Shown here piece by piece: positions 35,989 to 45,015 of a DNA stretch of 64,000 bases. Positions within the stretch are counted from its first letter, which is position 1. Each line of letters starts with the position of its first letter. Below the pieces are notes generated by a model. It saw only the letters and a list, made by a program, of their open reading frames with translations. It had not been told where the DNA came from and searched no databases. The position numbers and the translations under genes were made by a program. Source of the stretch: UBA10646 sp003456175 (lineage in GTDB: Bacteria; Bacteroidota; Bacteroidia; Chitinophagales; Chitinophagaceae); NCBI GenBank assembly GCA_031976225.1, contig DALYLQ010000001.1:1-64000 (forward strand). The letters run 5' to 3'.

Positions 35989-37203
35989 CTAAAGCGTAAT
36001 GAGGATATTGGTTCCGTTATTGTAGCTAATATGTATGGTGGCTTCTAATTGTTCTACAAGAATGTGTACCAACTTCATACCAAATGCTTGTTTTGTGTTT
36101 TGTGGTGTTATACCACTACCATTGTCGCTAACTAGTAAATTAATTTTTCCTTGCTGCTCGTACAAACGAATGCGTAGTTGCGGCTTAGGTGTTGTTGTAA
36201 AAGCATGCTTAAATGCATTACTAACAAGCTCATTCACAATGAGTCCGATCGGAACGGCTCTATCTATATCCATCGATTTGTCGGGCAGACTTACACTTGT
36301 GTTGACAATGTTTGTATCAAAACCAAAACTTTGTGCTAGTGATACCGATAAGTTGTCGAGGTATTCTTGGATATTAACCGATGCTAGCTCGTTATTGAGA
36401 TATAATTTTTGATGAATTAAAGCCATTGCATCTACGCGGTTGCGGCTTTCTTCAAGTGCTATTTGTGCATTTTCATCGGCCAGGCGTTTAGATTGTAGTG
36501 CCAGTAAGCTCGATACTACCTGCAAGTTGTTTTTGGTACGGTGGTGTAACTCTGCTACCAATGATTCTATGAATTGATTTTTCTCTGCTGTTTTTTCGTA
36601 CAGTTTTGTAATTTCTTCTTTCTGATATTCAATAGTAGCTTTTTCATTATCATAATCTTTCCTAAAGAGTCTGATGATTAAACCAATAAATAACAATGCG
36701 TACACTAATAGCGTTGCATGGTCTGAAATGCGTTGTGCATTGTTTTCATATTGTAAAATGAGTGTAGGAAAGTTAACTTCAACGAACAGTAATACGATGA
36801 TAGTGGTAATGAACACAATGGAAATACGAAGTTGTTGCGATTGCTTGCCAATAAGCATAAACGTGCAATAGTTCACCAATAAGGTGTAAAATACAGTACC
36901 CTCAGAGCCACTGTTATAGAAAAAAGTAGCGCCAAGTAATAGGTTAGTTAATAACACATAAGCATCTATGTATACGGCTTTAAACTTGCCTTGTATTCTA
37001 GAGAGGTAATATTGTGTAATACCATAAGCAATGCCCGTAAGCGATGTGAGTATTACCATCCAGCCGAGGCCCAGCGAAAAATTGAGTGCAAACCCAAGTG
37101 TAGTGAAAAAAGTGCCTATAAAGCAGGTGATATTGAAAATACGATGCTCAAACGAAAAAGCTATTGTATTGCCAGAAATGGTATAGTATAGTTTTTTGAG
37201 CAT
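35989..37203 (-). CDS. Sensor histidine kinase of the HisKA_2 type
   Basis: A 404-residue membrane kinase. Six or seven hydrophobic segments occupy residues about 20-185, a coiled coil follows, and the H box is of the HisKA_2 type (AELHHRTKNNLQVVSSLL). The ATPase domain has VNELVSNAFKHAF and DNGSGI, ending with NGTNILITL. The gene is immediately upstream of the LuxR-type regulator, forming a two-component operon on the minus strand. The signal is not evident; the sensor has no large periplasmic domain. Confidence 0.92.
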   Translation of the reverse strand: MLKKLYYTISGNTIAFSFEHRIFNITCFIGTFFTTLGFALNFSLGLGWMVILTSLTGIAYGITQYYLSRIQGKFKAVYIDAYVLLTNLLLGATFFYNSGSEGTVFYTLLVNYCTFMLIGKQSQQLRISIVFITTIIVLLFVEVNFPTLILQYENNAQRISDHATLLVYALLFIGLIIRLFRKDYDNEKATIEYQKEEITKLYEKTAEKNQFIESLVAELHHRTKNNLQVVSSLLALQSKRLADENAQIALEESRNRVDAMALIHQKLYLNNELASVNIQEYLDNLSVSLAQSFGFDTNIVNTSVSLPDKSMDIDRAVPIGLIVNELVSNAFKHAFTTTPKPQLRIRLYEQQGKINLLVSDNGSGITPQNTKQAFGMKLVHILVEQLEATIHISYNNGTNILITL

Positions 37204-37292
37204 ATAGGATATACGATTGTACGTTGAAAATAGGTTTAAAGTTATACCACTATCATTTTTTTTGTGTCAAGTTAGGGTAATGTTTAGCGTAA

Positions 37293-37348
37293 CCTTACGG
37301 TAAATGTCGGTGCACTCAATAACTACAGCGTTATCATTTGCCGTAAGG
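37293..37348. repeat. Inverted pair of the dispersed word
   Basis: CCTTACGGTAAATG (37293-37306) and CATTTGCCGTAAGG (37335-37348) face each other over 28 bases, between the HK/RR operon promoter region and the rng terminator. As at 2464, the second member carries the G variant. Confidence 0.75.
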
Positions 37349-37362
37349 TACACTACAATAGC

Positions 37363-37387
37363 AAAGCCATGCTGAGTGCATGGCTTT
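37363..37387 (-). terminator. Terminator of rng
   Basis: AAAGCCATG and CATGGCTTT with a 7-base loop, 5 bases downstream of the minus-strand rng stop. The T tail is short. Confidence 0.65.
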
Positions 37388-37392
37388 ATACG

Positions 37393-38940
37393 TTAAAGTT
37401 TAATTTGCTCTTCGTTTGCATCGAAGAATTGAAACTCAGTAATATAATAATCGGTATTGGCTACTATTTTAATATTGGTTTTATAACGCCACCACCATTG
37501 GCGACGTAAGCTCCAAAATCCTTTTGTAAGGTGGCTGTGTACAATAGGGTGTACCGCAATGGTAAGCTGTTTGTGGCCGTGTGTGAGTAAGTAGTGTAAG
37601 CGTTTTTCAATATCATCTACCAACAAATGAGTACTTGTAATTTTGCCGGTTCCATTGCAAGAAGGGCACACTTCCATGGTGTTAATGCTCATTTCAGGTT
37701 TCATGCGTTGGCGTGTAACCTGCATAAGGCCAAACTTGCTAATGGGTAGTACGGCATGCTTGGCACGGTCGGCACGCATAAAGCCTTCCATGGCTTCTTG
37801 CAGCTTCTTTTTGTTATCGGGTAGCTTCATATCAATGAAGTCTATCACAATAATGCCACCAATATCGCGTAAGCGAAGTTGGCGTGCAATTTCTGCTGCA
37901 GCTTCTAAGTTGGTTTCTAAAGCATTATCTTCTTGATTATTGCTTACACTTTTATAACCGCTATTCACGTCTATCACATGCAGCGCCTCGGTATGTTCAA
38001 TGATTAAGTAAGCACCGCTAGGCAGGTTAACGGTTTTTCCGAAACTTGCTTTTACCTGTTTTGAAACACCATATTGCTCGAAAATGGGGTAGCCATTGTT
38101 GTGAAACGATACAATGTTTTGCTTTTCAGGAGCTATTTTTTGGAGATAGTTATGTGTATCGTTGTAAATGTTTTTATCGTTCACTACAATGCGATTGAAA
38201 TCGGCATTGAGCAAATCGCGGAGCATACTCGTGGTTTTGTTTTGCTCGCTTAAAATTTTAGCAGGTGCTTCGGCTCCTTTTAGGTTTTGTTGAATTTGCT
38301 TCCAAGTAGTTACAAGTTGCTGTAAATCTTCATGTAGTTCGGCAGTGTTTTTGCCCTCGGCTGCTGTGCGTACAATTACACCAAAATTTTTAGGCTTGAT
38401 ACTTTCAACGATTTTTTGGAGTCGCTTGCGTTCGTCAGAAGAATGAATTTTCTTACTAACAGCAACAATATCATTGAAAGGGGTAATTACGATAAAACGG
38501 CCTGGTAGGCTTAATTCGCAACTTAAACGTGGACCTTTGGAGGCGATGGGCTCTTTTAAAATTTGAACGAGTACATGTGGCTTTCCATTAAGTACCTCGT
38601 TCACTTTGCCGGTTTTTACAATTTCAGGTTCAACGGTGAATTTGCTAAAATCGAGGCCATCATCGCTTTTATCAACCATACCCATTTGTGTGAATTTGAG
38701 TATGCTTCTGATGTAAGGACTTAAATCGGTGTAGTGTAAAAAACCATCTTTATCGGCGCCAACATCAACGAAGGCGGCATTCATGCCGGGTACGAGTTTT
38801 TTAACCTTACCAAGGTAAAGATCACCAACGGTAAAGTTGGCGTTAGCTTGCTCGTGATGCAGTTCAACGAGTTTTTTATCTTCGAGGAGGGCAATTTCTA
38901 CACCAGTAGGCGTAGCATTTATAATGAGTTCTTTATTCAC
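37393..38940 (-). CDS. rng: Ribonuclease G/E family endoribonuclease
   Basis: A 515-residue RNase E/G. The N-terminal S1-containing region runs from KELIINATPTGVEIALLE through VGDLYLGKVKKLVPGMNAAFVDVG. The DNase-I-like catalytic part holds DVNSGYKS and the metal-binding IDFIDMK. The Zn-link Cys pair is in CPSCNGTG. The protein processes rRNA and degrades mRNA. There is no degradosome-type C-terminal extension, which fits RNase G. No ATG is available; the GTG at 38940 gives the usual N-terminus, and a TTG lies three codons upstream. Confidence 0.93.
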   Translation of the reverse strand: MNKELIINATPTGVEIALLEDKKLVELHHEQANANFTVGDLYLGKVKKLVPGMNAAFVDVGADKDGFLHYTDLSPYIRSILKFTQMGMVDKSDDGLDFSKFTVEPEIVKTGKVNEVLNGKPHVLVQILKEPIASKGPRLSCELSLPGRFIVITPFNDIVAVSKKIHSSDERKRLQKIVESIKPKNFGVIVRTAAEGKNTAELHEDLQQLVTTWKQIQQNLKGAEAPAKILSEQNKTTSMLRDLLNADFNRIVVNDKNIYNDTHNYLQKIAPEKQNIVSFHNNGYPIFEQYGVSKQVKASFGKTVNLPSGAYLIIEHTEALHVIDVNSGYKSVSNNQEDNALETNLEAAAEIARQLRLRDIGGIIVIDFIDMKLPDNKKKLQEAMEGFMRADRAKHAVLPISKFGLMQVTRQRMKPEMSINTMEVCPSCNGTGKITSTHLLVDDIEKRLHYLLTHGHKQLTIAVHPIVHSHLTKGFWSLRRQWWWRYKTNIKIVANTDYYITEFQFFDANEEQIKL

Positions 38941-39087
38941 AAGTGGCAACTATAAAGTAATAGATAATCAAGGCGAAAAACAAAACAATGCCATAACACT
39001 CGTTTTGGATTTCGCTGTAAGTACTTTAGGAAAGGAAAGGTAAAGTTGCCAGCGTATTCAACTAAGTGAGGTAGTGCGTTATCAGAA

Positions 39088-39122
39088 AATAATGCCGATG
39101 GAAGGCTCCGCCGGCATTATTT
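39088..39122 (-). terminator. Terminator of the COX24-like micro-protein gene
   Basis: AATAATGCCG and CGGCATTATT form a 10-bp stem with T-rich sequence on the minus-strand exit side, 37 bases after the stop codon at 39159. Confidence 0.75.
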
Positions 39123-39158
39123 TGATATAGTTTTTGAACTTTTTAAGAAACGAAAGAA

Positions 39159-39254
39159 CTATTTGTTCTTTTTCTTATGACGGTTCTTACGAAGTCTCTT
39201 TTTTCTTTTGTGCGTCGCAATCTTATGACGTTTTCTTTTTTTACCGCAAGGCAT
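39159..39254 (-). CDS. AURKAIP1/COX24-like basic micro-protein (31 aa)
   Basis: A 31-residue protein of almost only Lys, Arg and His (begins MPCGKKRKRHKIATHKR), matching the Bacteroidota AURKAIP1/COX24-domain proteins (formerly DUF1713). The mitochondrial relative is a small-subunit ribosomal protein (mS38), so a ribosomal role is likely here. The start codon and the next three codons (P-C-G-K) are formed by a variant of the dispersed word, at 39241-39253. Placed between the TPR protein and rng as in other genomes of the phylum (from memory). Confidence 0.88.
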   Translation of the reverse strand: MPCGKKRKRHKIATHKRKKRLRKNRHKKKNK

Positions 39255-39288
39255 TGTTGTTCAATTTTTTAGTTAACAAATACAGTTT

Positions 39289-40140
39289 TTATTGTTGAAG
39301 CGTTTTAATACGCTCTTCAATGTCTTTTTTAGCTTCGGGTATTTGAATGAGGTTGCTGGCTTTGCGGTACCAACTTACAGCATTCTTTTTATCCCCTTTT
39401 CTGTCGTATGCATCGGCAAGCAATAGCGTTGCTTCAATGTTGCTTGGTTGCTTTTCCGTAACTTTTAAAAAGCGTTCGATGGCTTTATCAAGTTGTCCGC
39501 TTCTTAAACCACCAAGACCAAGCATTAACTGAGCATACATATTGTTCGGGTCTTTTTCTGCAATGGAGAGTACTTTTAAAATACCTTCCATAGGGTTTGC
39601 AGCAATATTGCCGAACATGTAACATGCACCAATTGCAATAACAGCCGAATCGTTGTTTGGATTTTGTGCTACTAGCTTTTCAAAGAATCCTTTAGCTTCA
39701 TTCGCCATCCAACTTTGGAGGGCTGGTTCGGCACCTTGCATCACTTCGTCTAACAACAAACGGGCTGCAAAGGTGAGGTTTTTCTCAGAATTTTCCAACT
39801 GAGCCGCTTTTCCTAAATAATAAGCTCCTAAAATATGGTTGTGCACGGTATCACCCCAAAAGGTAGCAGCTTGCTTGTATAGGCCGATAGCATTGGTTCC
39901 GGTTGCATTTTGAGTTTGCTCCCAAAGATATCTAGCGGTGGCCTGTTCGGTGCTTTTAAGTTCTTTAATGGCGCCTAAAATAACGGTATCGGTGGGTACA
40001 ATATTTACAGCTGGCGGGGTTGTGGGTGCTGCTGCTACGTTGGCAGGTGCCTTTTGTTTGGCTTGTGTAGGTGCTAGAAAATAAATGACTATTGTTACAG
40101 CAAGCGTACCTGCTACCCAGTACCATTGTTTCTTTTGCAT
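39289..40140 (-). CDS. TPR protein with an N-terminal membrane anchor
   Basis: A 283-residue protein with an N-terminal hydrophobic anchor (WYWVAGTLAVTIVIYFLAP), an Ala/Pro-rich linker, and at least four tetratricopeptide-like helical repeats in residues 100-280 (for example PNNMYAQLMLGLGGLRSGQLDKA, split at its ends, and NIEATLLLADAYDRKGDKKNA). It probably is a scaffold on the periplasmic face. The position between the HU gene and rng is conserved in Bacteroidota as I remember it. A TACTTTTG promoter element lies 17 bases upstream. Confidence 0.85.
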   Translation of the reverse strand: MQKKQWYWVAGTLAVTIVIYFLAPTQAKQKAPANVAAAPTTPPAVNIVPTDTVILGAIKELKSTEQATARYLWEQTQNATGTNAIGLYKQAATFWGDTVHNHILGAYYLGKAAQLENSEKNLTFAARLLLDEVMQGAEPALQSWMANEAKGFFEKLVAQNPNNDSAVIAIGACYMFGNIAANPMEGILKVLSIAEKDPNNMYAQLMLGLGGLRSGQLDKAIERFLKVTEKQPSNIEATLLLADAYDRKGDKKNAVSWYRKASNLIQIPEAKKDIEERIKTLQQ

Positions 40141-40157
40141 GCTTTCAGTTAAGGCTG

Positions 40158-40165
40158 CAAAAGTA
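40158..40165 (-). promoter_or_regulatory. -7 element (TACTTTTG) of the TPR gene
   Basis: CAAAAGTA on the plus strand reads TACTTTTG on the minus strand, a TAnnTTTG match 17 bases before the ATG at 40140. Confidence 0.45.
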
Positions 40166-40212
40166 TTGTAAGCAGGCTAAAGCAGGTTCAGAGAAATAGG
40201 TTTTTAACGATT

Positions 40213-40521
40213 TTAATCGTCTACAGCTACCTCTTGACTTGCAGGTGCGTCTTTTATTTCTGCTAAAAACTCTTTTGAAGGCTTGAAAGCAGGTATGGTA
40301 TGTGCCGGAATATCAATGGCAATATTCTTTTTGATGTTGCGACCAATTTTGGCTGCTCTACGTTTGGTTAAGAAGCTACCAAACCCACGTAAATACACGG
40401 TTGTGCCTTGTTTAAGGCTTAGTTTTACTTCTTTAATGAACGCTTCAACTACTACTAAAATATCTACTTTAGGTATGCCTGTTTGTTCTGCAATTCTATC
40501 TATAAGGTCAGACTTTCTCAT
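40213..40521 (-). CDS. HU-family DNA-binding protein
   Basis: A 102-residue HU/IHF-type protein. The helical N-terminus (MRKSDLIDRIAEQTGIPKVD) is followed by the beta-arm signature GFGSFLTKRRAAKIGRNIKK. The Pro of the arm tip lies near IPAHTIPAFKPSKEF. It bends DNA and compacts the nucleoid as a dimer. The acidic C-terminal tail of about 10 residues is an extension beyond the 90-residue core. It is divergent from mutY. Confidence 0.94.
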   Translation of the reverse strand: MRKSDLIDRIAEQTGIPKVDILVVVEAFIKEVKLSLKQGTTVYLRGFGSFLTKRRAAKIGRNIKKNIAIDIPAHTIPAFKPSKEFLAEIKDAPASQEVAVDD

Positions 40522-40756
40522 CGATAGTGTTTAATAAATTGTCTTTAATTCTTCTTTAAAGTTATACAAAAATGCATAAATTAACAACACTAAACAATAA
40601 TGTGTTAAGCATAAAGCATTGATTCTTTGGGTATTGTATATAGTAAAAATATTATTGTAAAACTGCTTATACAAGTTATCGGGCAGAATTTTCAAAAAAT
40701 TCATACGACAGCGGGAATGTTTTAACCTTGCATTTGTTTTCATTGTTACAGCTTTT

Positions 40757-41824
40757 ATGGCAGCGACCAATTCTTTTTTTACAACTGCATTATTACAATG
40801 GCATAGCACAGAAAATGTACGCAGCATGCCGTGGAAGGGTATTAAAGACCCTTATAGAATTTGGCTGAGCGAAATTATTTTGCAGCAAACAAGGGTAGAA
40901 CAGGGCTTGCCTTACTATGAAAAGTTCATTGAAGCTTACCCAACAGTACATGCACTGGCCGCTGCTAAAGATGAAGCCGTATTCAAACTATGGGAAGGCT
41001 TGGGATACTACAATCGTTGCCGTAATCTTTTATTTACCGCAAGGTATATTGCTACGCAAGGGGGCAACTTTCCCAATAATTACAACGATTTATTAGCACT
41101 GAAAGGTGTTGGTCCGTACACAGCTGCTGCTATTGCATCGTTCGCATTTAACTTACCCTATGCGGTTATTGATGGAAACGTATACCGTGTACTTGCCCGT
41201 TTTAGCGGCAACGATACACCTACCGATAGCACCGAAGGGCAGCTTTTATTCAAAGCATTGGCCCAGCAAATGCTAGCCACCGATACGCCTGCCGAGTATA
41301 ACCAAGCAATTATGGATTTTGGCGCTACCGTATGTACGCCATTACAACCTAAATGCGGTAGCTGCCCCTTACAACAAAATTGTGTTGCTTATGCCACAGG
41401 AACTGTACATCACCTTCCGGTAAAAGCGAAAACGCTTGTTAAGAAAAACCGCTGGCTCACCTATTTTGTGATAGAACACAATGGAAAATGGCTCATTCAT
41501 CAGCGGGCTGGCAGCGATATCTGGCAGCAATTACACGAATTTTATTTGGTAGAAACGGGCGAAAAGCAAGTATTCAATACGCAGGCTGCCACTAAGTGGT
41601 GGAACGAACAATGGCCAAATACTTTATTACGTATTAAGCATGTTAGTAGGCCATTAAAGCAGCAACTAACGCATCAAACCATTCATGCACAGTTTGTGGC
41701 TTTACAACTTATTACAATACCTGCTAGTTTGCAGCATTATGAATACCTTACGGTAAATGAAATTAAGCAGTTAGCATTTCCTAAAATTATTAATCAGTAC
41801 CTCAATGCAGCCCCTTTAACCTAA
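40757..41824 (+). CDS. mutY: A/G-specific adenine DNA glycosylase MutY
   Basis: A 355-residue MutY, removing adenine opposite 8-oxoguanine. Motifs are EIILQQTRVEQG (catalytic Glu), the helix-hairpin-helix LKGVGPYTAAAI with the catalytic Asp in VIDGNVYR, and the 4Fe-4S ligands CTPLQPKCGSCPLQQNC. A Nudix-like C-terminal domain reads the 8-oxoG. It opens the cluster mutY-ssb-gldE-gldD. Word copies occur at 41031 (FTAR) and 41746 (LTVN). Confidence 0.96.
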   Translation: MAATNSFFTTALLQWHSTENVRSMPWKGIKDPYRIWLSEIILQQTRVEQGLPYYEKFIEAYPTVHALAAAKDEAVFKLWEGLGYYNRCRNLLFTARYIATQGGNFPNNYNDLLALKGVGPYTAAAIASFAFNLPYAVIDGNVYRVLARFSGNDTPTDSTEGQLLFKALAQQMLATDTPAEYNQAIMDFGATVCTPLQPKCGSCPLQQNCVAYATGTVHHLPVKAKTLVKKNRWLTYFVIEHNGKWLIHQRAGSDIWQQLHEFYLVETGEKQVFNTQAATKWWNEQWPNTLLRIKHVSRPLKQQLTHQTIHAQFVALQLITIPASLQHYEYLTVNEIKQLAFPKIINQYLNAAPLT

Positions 41825-41923
41825 AATATGTCCATAATTACGCTGATGTAAAAACCTGATACTTGTTTTGAAATTTCTGTATCTTTCATTTTAAAGATTT
41901 TAGAAGAACGTAAAATAATTTAT

Positions 41924-42361
41924 ATGCGTGGCGTAAACCGTGTAATGCTGATTGGTAATTTGGGAAAAGAGCCTGATGTTCAGTATTTGGAAGGCAATAT
42001 CGCTGTGGCAAAATTTCCGTTAGCAACAACTGAAACCTACAAAGACAGAACAGGCCGTTTGATTTCACAAACAGAATGGCATACGGTTGTTCTGTGGCGT
42101 GGGCTAGCCGAATTAGCTCAAAAGTATTTGCATAAGGGAAGCCTAGTATATATAGAAGGTCGTTTAAAAACACGCCATTGGGAAGATAAGGAAGGAGTGA
42201 AAAAGCATGCTACTGAAATTGTAGGTGATAACCTTATTATGCTTGAAAAACGTGGTGATGGCCATCAACATTTACCGCAAGGTAACGATGATATCGAAAA
42301 CTTAGGTGGCGACGAAATACCACCTTATGGCCCTGAAAATGATGGAAATTTACCTTTCTAA
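41924..42361 (+). CDS. ssb: Single-stranded DNA-binding protein
   Basis: A 145-residue SSB with an OB fold in residues 1-108 (VNRVMLIGNLGKEPDV, TEWHTVVLWRGLAELA, GRLKTRHWEDKEG). A short disordered linker and a C-terminal tip DGNLPF that resembles the DDDIPF interaction tail follow. The linker contains HLPQG, encoded by a variant of the dispersed word (42269). The gene lies between mutY and gldE. Confidence 0.95.
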   Translation: MRGVNRVMLIGNLGKEPDVQYLEGNIAVAKFPLATTETYKDRTGRLISQTEWHTVVLWRGLAELAQKYLHKGSLVYIEGRLKTRHWEDKEGVKKHATEIVGDNLIMLEKRGDGHQHLPQGNDDIENLGGDEIPPYGPENDGNLPF

Positions 42362-42430
42362 CACTTGTTAAAACCGTTTCGGTATTTTTGCTGCTTTGTA
42401 AAAGTGCTTAAGCCGATTTGGCTATTATAC

Positions 42431-42443
42431 CTTTTACGTAAGT
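42431..42443. repeat. Short-form repeat before gldE
   Basis: CTTTTACGTAAGT contains the TTACGTAA palindrome and ends 15 bases before the gldE TTG start. Confidence 0.5.
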
Positions 42444-42458
42444 AAACCTAGTACCTCA

Positions 42459-43802
42459 TTGAATTTGTTCGCTACATTACTACAATACACTACGCCTATA
42501 CTCGATGCAAGTCCGTTACCAACGGAAGGCACCACTATACTCATTATTTTATTGATTGTATTACTGAGTATCAGCTTTGCAGTTTCAGGTGCCGAAGTGG
42601 CTTTTTTTTCGTTGAGTTATAAGGATATTAATATGCTCAAAACCAAGCAGCAGTTAGCGTACAAGCGAATTGTTGCCTTGCTAGAAAACCCAAAAACACT
42701 ACTTGCCACATTACTAATTACGAACAGCTTTGTTAACATTGCCATCATTATTATCAGCGATTTAATTATCGGTAATATGATGTATGCCGGAAGCATTGAT
42801 AATATTTGGCTAGAGTTTGGTATTAAAGTGTTTTTAGTTACTTGCTTATTGGTATTGTTTGGAGAAATAATGCCTAAGGTAATGGCACAACAAAACAATA
42901 TTCGTTTTGCAAAAGATGTTGGGTTTATTATAGAGGCTTTCAGTTATTTATTTAGTGGCTTGGCAGCTTGGTTGGTGCGTAACTCAGATATGATTGAGAA
43001 AAAAATTGATAGTCGTAATAAAGCTATTACTTTAGAAGAACTCGATCATGCCATTGATATTACTACTGAAAATGCCGCCTCTGAGAAGGAAAAAAATATC
43101 TTGAAAGGTATTGTTAAGTTCGGTAACATATCCGTAAAGCAAATCATGCGTACGCGTATGGATGTGAATGGTATTGAGCATAAATCGCCTTTTAATGAGG
43201 TGGTTAAAAAGGCAGAGGAATTACATTATAGCCGCTTGCCAGTATACAAAAACAAACTTGATGAAGTAGTTGGGATATTGCATACCAAAGATTTATTGCC
43301 TTACCTAGATCAACCAGCTAGTTTCGATTGGCATCAATTACTCAGGCAACCCTACTTTGTACACGAACAAAAGTTAATTGAAGATTTACTAAAAGAGTTC
43401 CAACAAAAGCGTATTCACTTTGCCGTAGTAGTTGATGAATTTGGTGGCACAAGTGGTATTGTTACTCTAGAAGATATCATCGAAGAAATTATTGGCGATA
43501 TTAAAGACGAGTTTGATGATGATGATAGCGATTATAAAAAGCTTGATGATAATAACTACATCTTTGAAGGTAAGAGCATGATTCATGATGTATGCAAGGC
43601 CATGAAACTTGCTACAGATACTTTCGATGGTGTTAAAGGACAAAGTGATTCTCTTGCCGGTCTTGTACTTGAAATTGCAGGTGAAATACCCCAGCCAAAT
43701 CAGGTAATTAGTGTAGGTGATTTTGATTTTACTGTACTAGAAGTGGTGAAAAATCGTTTGAAAAAAATCAAAGTAACTATCAAACCGTTACAAACAGATT
43801 AA
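42459..43802 (+). CDS. gldE: Gliding-motility-associated protein GldE (CNNM/CorC type)
   Basis: A 447-residue membrane protein with four hydrophobic segments in a DUF21/CNNM domain (residues about 28-200, with FGEIMPKVMAQ). Two CBS domains follow (about 215-335), then a CorC/HlyC C-terminal domain. In Flavobacterium GldE works with GldD in gliding and secretion; the fold is otherwise shared with magnesium transport proteins. The start is a TTG at 42459. gldD follows 6 bases after the stop. Confidence 0.9.
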   Translation: MNLFATLLQYTTPILDASPLPTEGTTILIILLIVLLSISFAVSGAEVAFFSLSYKDINMLKTKQQLAYKRIVALLENPKTLLATLLITNSFVNIAIIIISDLIIGNMMYAGSIDNIWLEFGIKVFLVTCLLVLFGEIMPKVMAQQNNIRFAKDVGFIIEAFSYLFSGLAAWLVRNSDMIEKKIDSRNKAITLEELDHAIDITTENAASEKEKNILKGIVKFGNISVKQIMRTRMDVNGIEHKSPFNEVVKKAEELHYSRLPVYKNKLDEVVGILHTKDLLPYLDQPASFDWHQLLRQPYFVHEQKLIEDLLKEFQQKRIHFAVVVDEFGGTSGIVTLEDIIEEIIGDIKDEFDDDDSDYKKLDDNNYIFEGKSMIHDVCKAMKLATDTFDGVKGQSDSLAGLVLEIAGEIPQPNQVISVGDFDFTVLEVVKNRLKKIKVTIKPLQTD

Positions 43803-43808
43803 GTGCGC

Positions 43809-44390
43809 ATGAAGTATTTTTTGTTAGTGGTGTTATGCAGTATAGCCGCTTGTAATAGCAATTACACGCCTAAACCTAAAGGTTACTTTCAATTGCAATT
43901 TCCTAAAAAGCAATATCAAACTTTCAATCTAGCAGGGTATCCTTATAGTTTCGAGTATCCCAAATATGCAAGTGTTGAAAAAGATAGCTTGTTCTTTGGT
44001 GAGAAAGCTGAAAACGATTGGTGGATTAATATTGTGTTTCCTTCGTTTAGCGGACGCTTGCATATTAGTTACAAGCAAATTGGTCCACAAAATCAATTTG
44101 ACTCCTTATTGCGAGATAGTTATGAGCTTACGCAAAAGCATACGCAGAAAGCATACGCTATTGAAGATAGCATCATTACAACAGCCAATGGTATCGAAGG
44201 TATGTTCTTCAAAGTACAAGGCGATGTTGCAACAGAAACACAGTTCTTTTTAACCGATAGCACCAGACATTTTCTACGCGGTGCTTTATATTTTGAAGCT
44301 ACTCCTAACCAAGATTCACTACAGCCAGTACAACAGTTTATTGTACAAGATATCAAACACCTCATACAAACATTTCGCTGGAAAAATTAA
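43809..44390 (+). CDS. gldD: Gliding-motility lipoprotein GldD
   Basis: A 193-residue lipoprotein with a lipobox (IAAC, Cys14) and the GldD-typical block YTPKPKGYFQLQFPKKQY followed by YPYSFEYPKYA. It lies directly after gldE, as in other Bacteroidota. Required for gliding and type IX secretion in Flavobacterium; the molecular role is unclear. The ATG at 43809 is preferred to an upstream GTG. The next gene starts 12 bases after the stop. Confidence 0.9.
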   Translation: MKYFLLVVLCSIAACNSNYTPKPKGYFQLQFPKKQYQTFNLAGYPYSFEYPKYASVEKDSLFFGEKAENDWWINIVFPSFSGRLHISYKQIGPQNQFDSLLRDSYELTQKHTQKAYAIEDSIITTANGIEGMFFKVQGDVATETQFFLTDSTRHFLRGALYFEATPNQDSLQPVQQFIVQDIKHLIQTFRWKN

Positions 44391-44402
44391 ATCAAACACA
44401 GT

Positions 44403-44990
44403 ATGATTGCGATAGATAATGTGCTTATTAGCGATGAAGTGGTACAAGAACAGTTTGTATGCGACCTCACACGTTGCAAAGGTGGCTGTTGTGAAGATGG
44501 CGATGCTGGTGCACCCATTACAAAGCAAGAAAAGCTTGAAATAGAAAAAGCATTACCACATGTGTTGCCATACCTTACTAAAACAGGAATCAAAAATATA
44601 GAACAGCAAGGCTTGTATGTATTCGATGATAGTTTTGGTTGGGTAACCCCAACCATTGATGGCGAAATGTGTGTATACGGCTTTAAAGATGAAAAAGGTA
44701 TTTTAAAATGTGGCTTTGAACAGGCTTATTACGATGGAAAAACCCAATGGAAAAAGCCCATTAGCTGTCATTTATTCCCCATTAAAATTCAACAGAGCGA
44801 AATAGACCCCGATATGGAGTATATGAACTACGAGCCACGCACCGATCTGTGCAGTGCTGCTTGTAGTTTAGGTCAAAAATTAAAAGTGCCGGTACATCAT
44901 TTTCTGAAAGAAGCCATCATTAGAAAATATGGTGTTGAATTTTACGAAACCCTCGATGCCACAGCAACGCATTTGAAAAATAGCCAATAA
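44403..44990 (+). CDS. DUF3109 family Cys-rich protein
   Basis: A 195-residue cytoplasmic protein of the DUF3109 family. Conserved cysteines appear in VCDLTRCKGGCCEDGDAGAP, EMCVYGF, ILKCGF, ISCHLFP and DLCSAACSLG. The spacing suggests zinc or Fe-S binding, but no function is established. It lies 12 bases after gldD and may be cotranscribed with it. Confidence 0.85.
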   Translation: MIAIDNVLISDEVVQEQFVCDLTRCKGGCCEDGDAGAPITKQEKLEIEKALPHVLPYLTKTGIKNIEQQGLYVFDDSFGWVTPTIDGEMCVYGFKDEKGILKCGFEQAYYDGKTQWKKPISCHLFPIKIQQSEIDPDMEYMNYEPRTDLCSAACSLGQKLKVPVHHFLKEAIIRKYGVEFYETLDATATHLKNSQ

Positions 44991-45002
44991 CTTACGTAAA
45001 TG
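44990..45002. repeat. Short-form repeat before lutB
   Basis: ACTTACGTAAATG starts at the last base of the DUF3109 stop codon and ends 13 bases before the lutB ATG. Confidence 0.55.
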
Positions 45003-45015
45003 AACCCCGCGTGTT

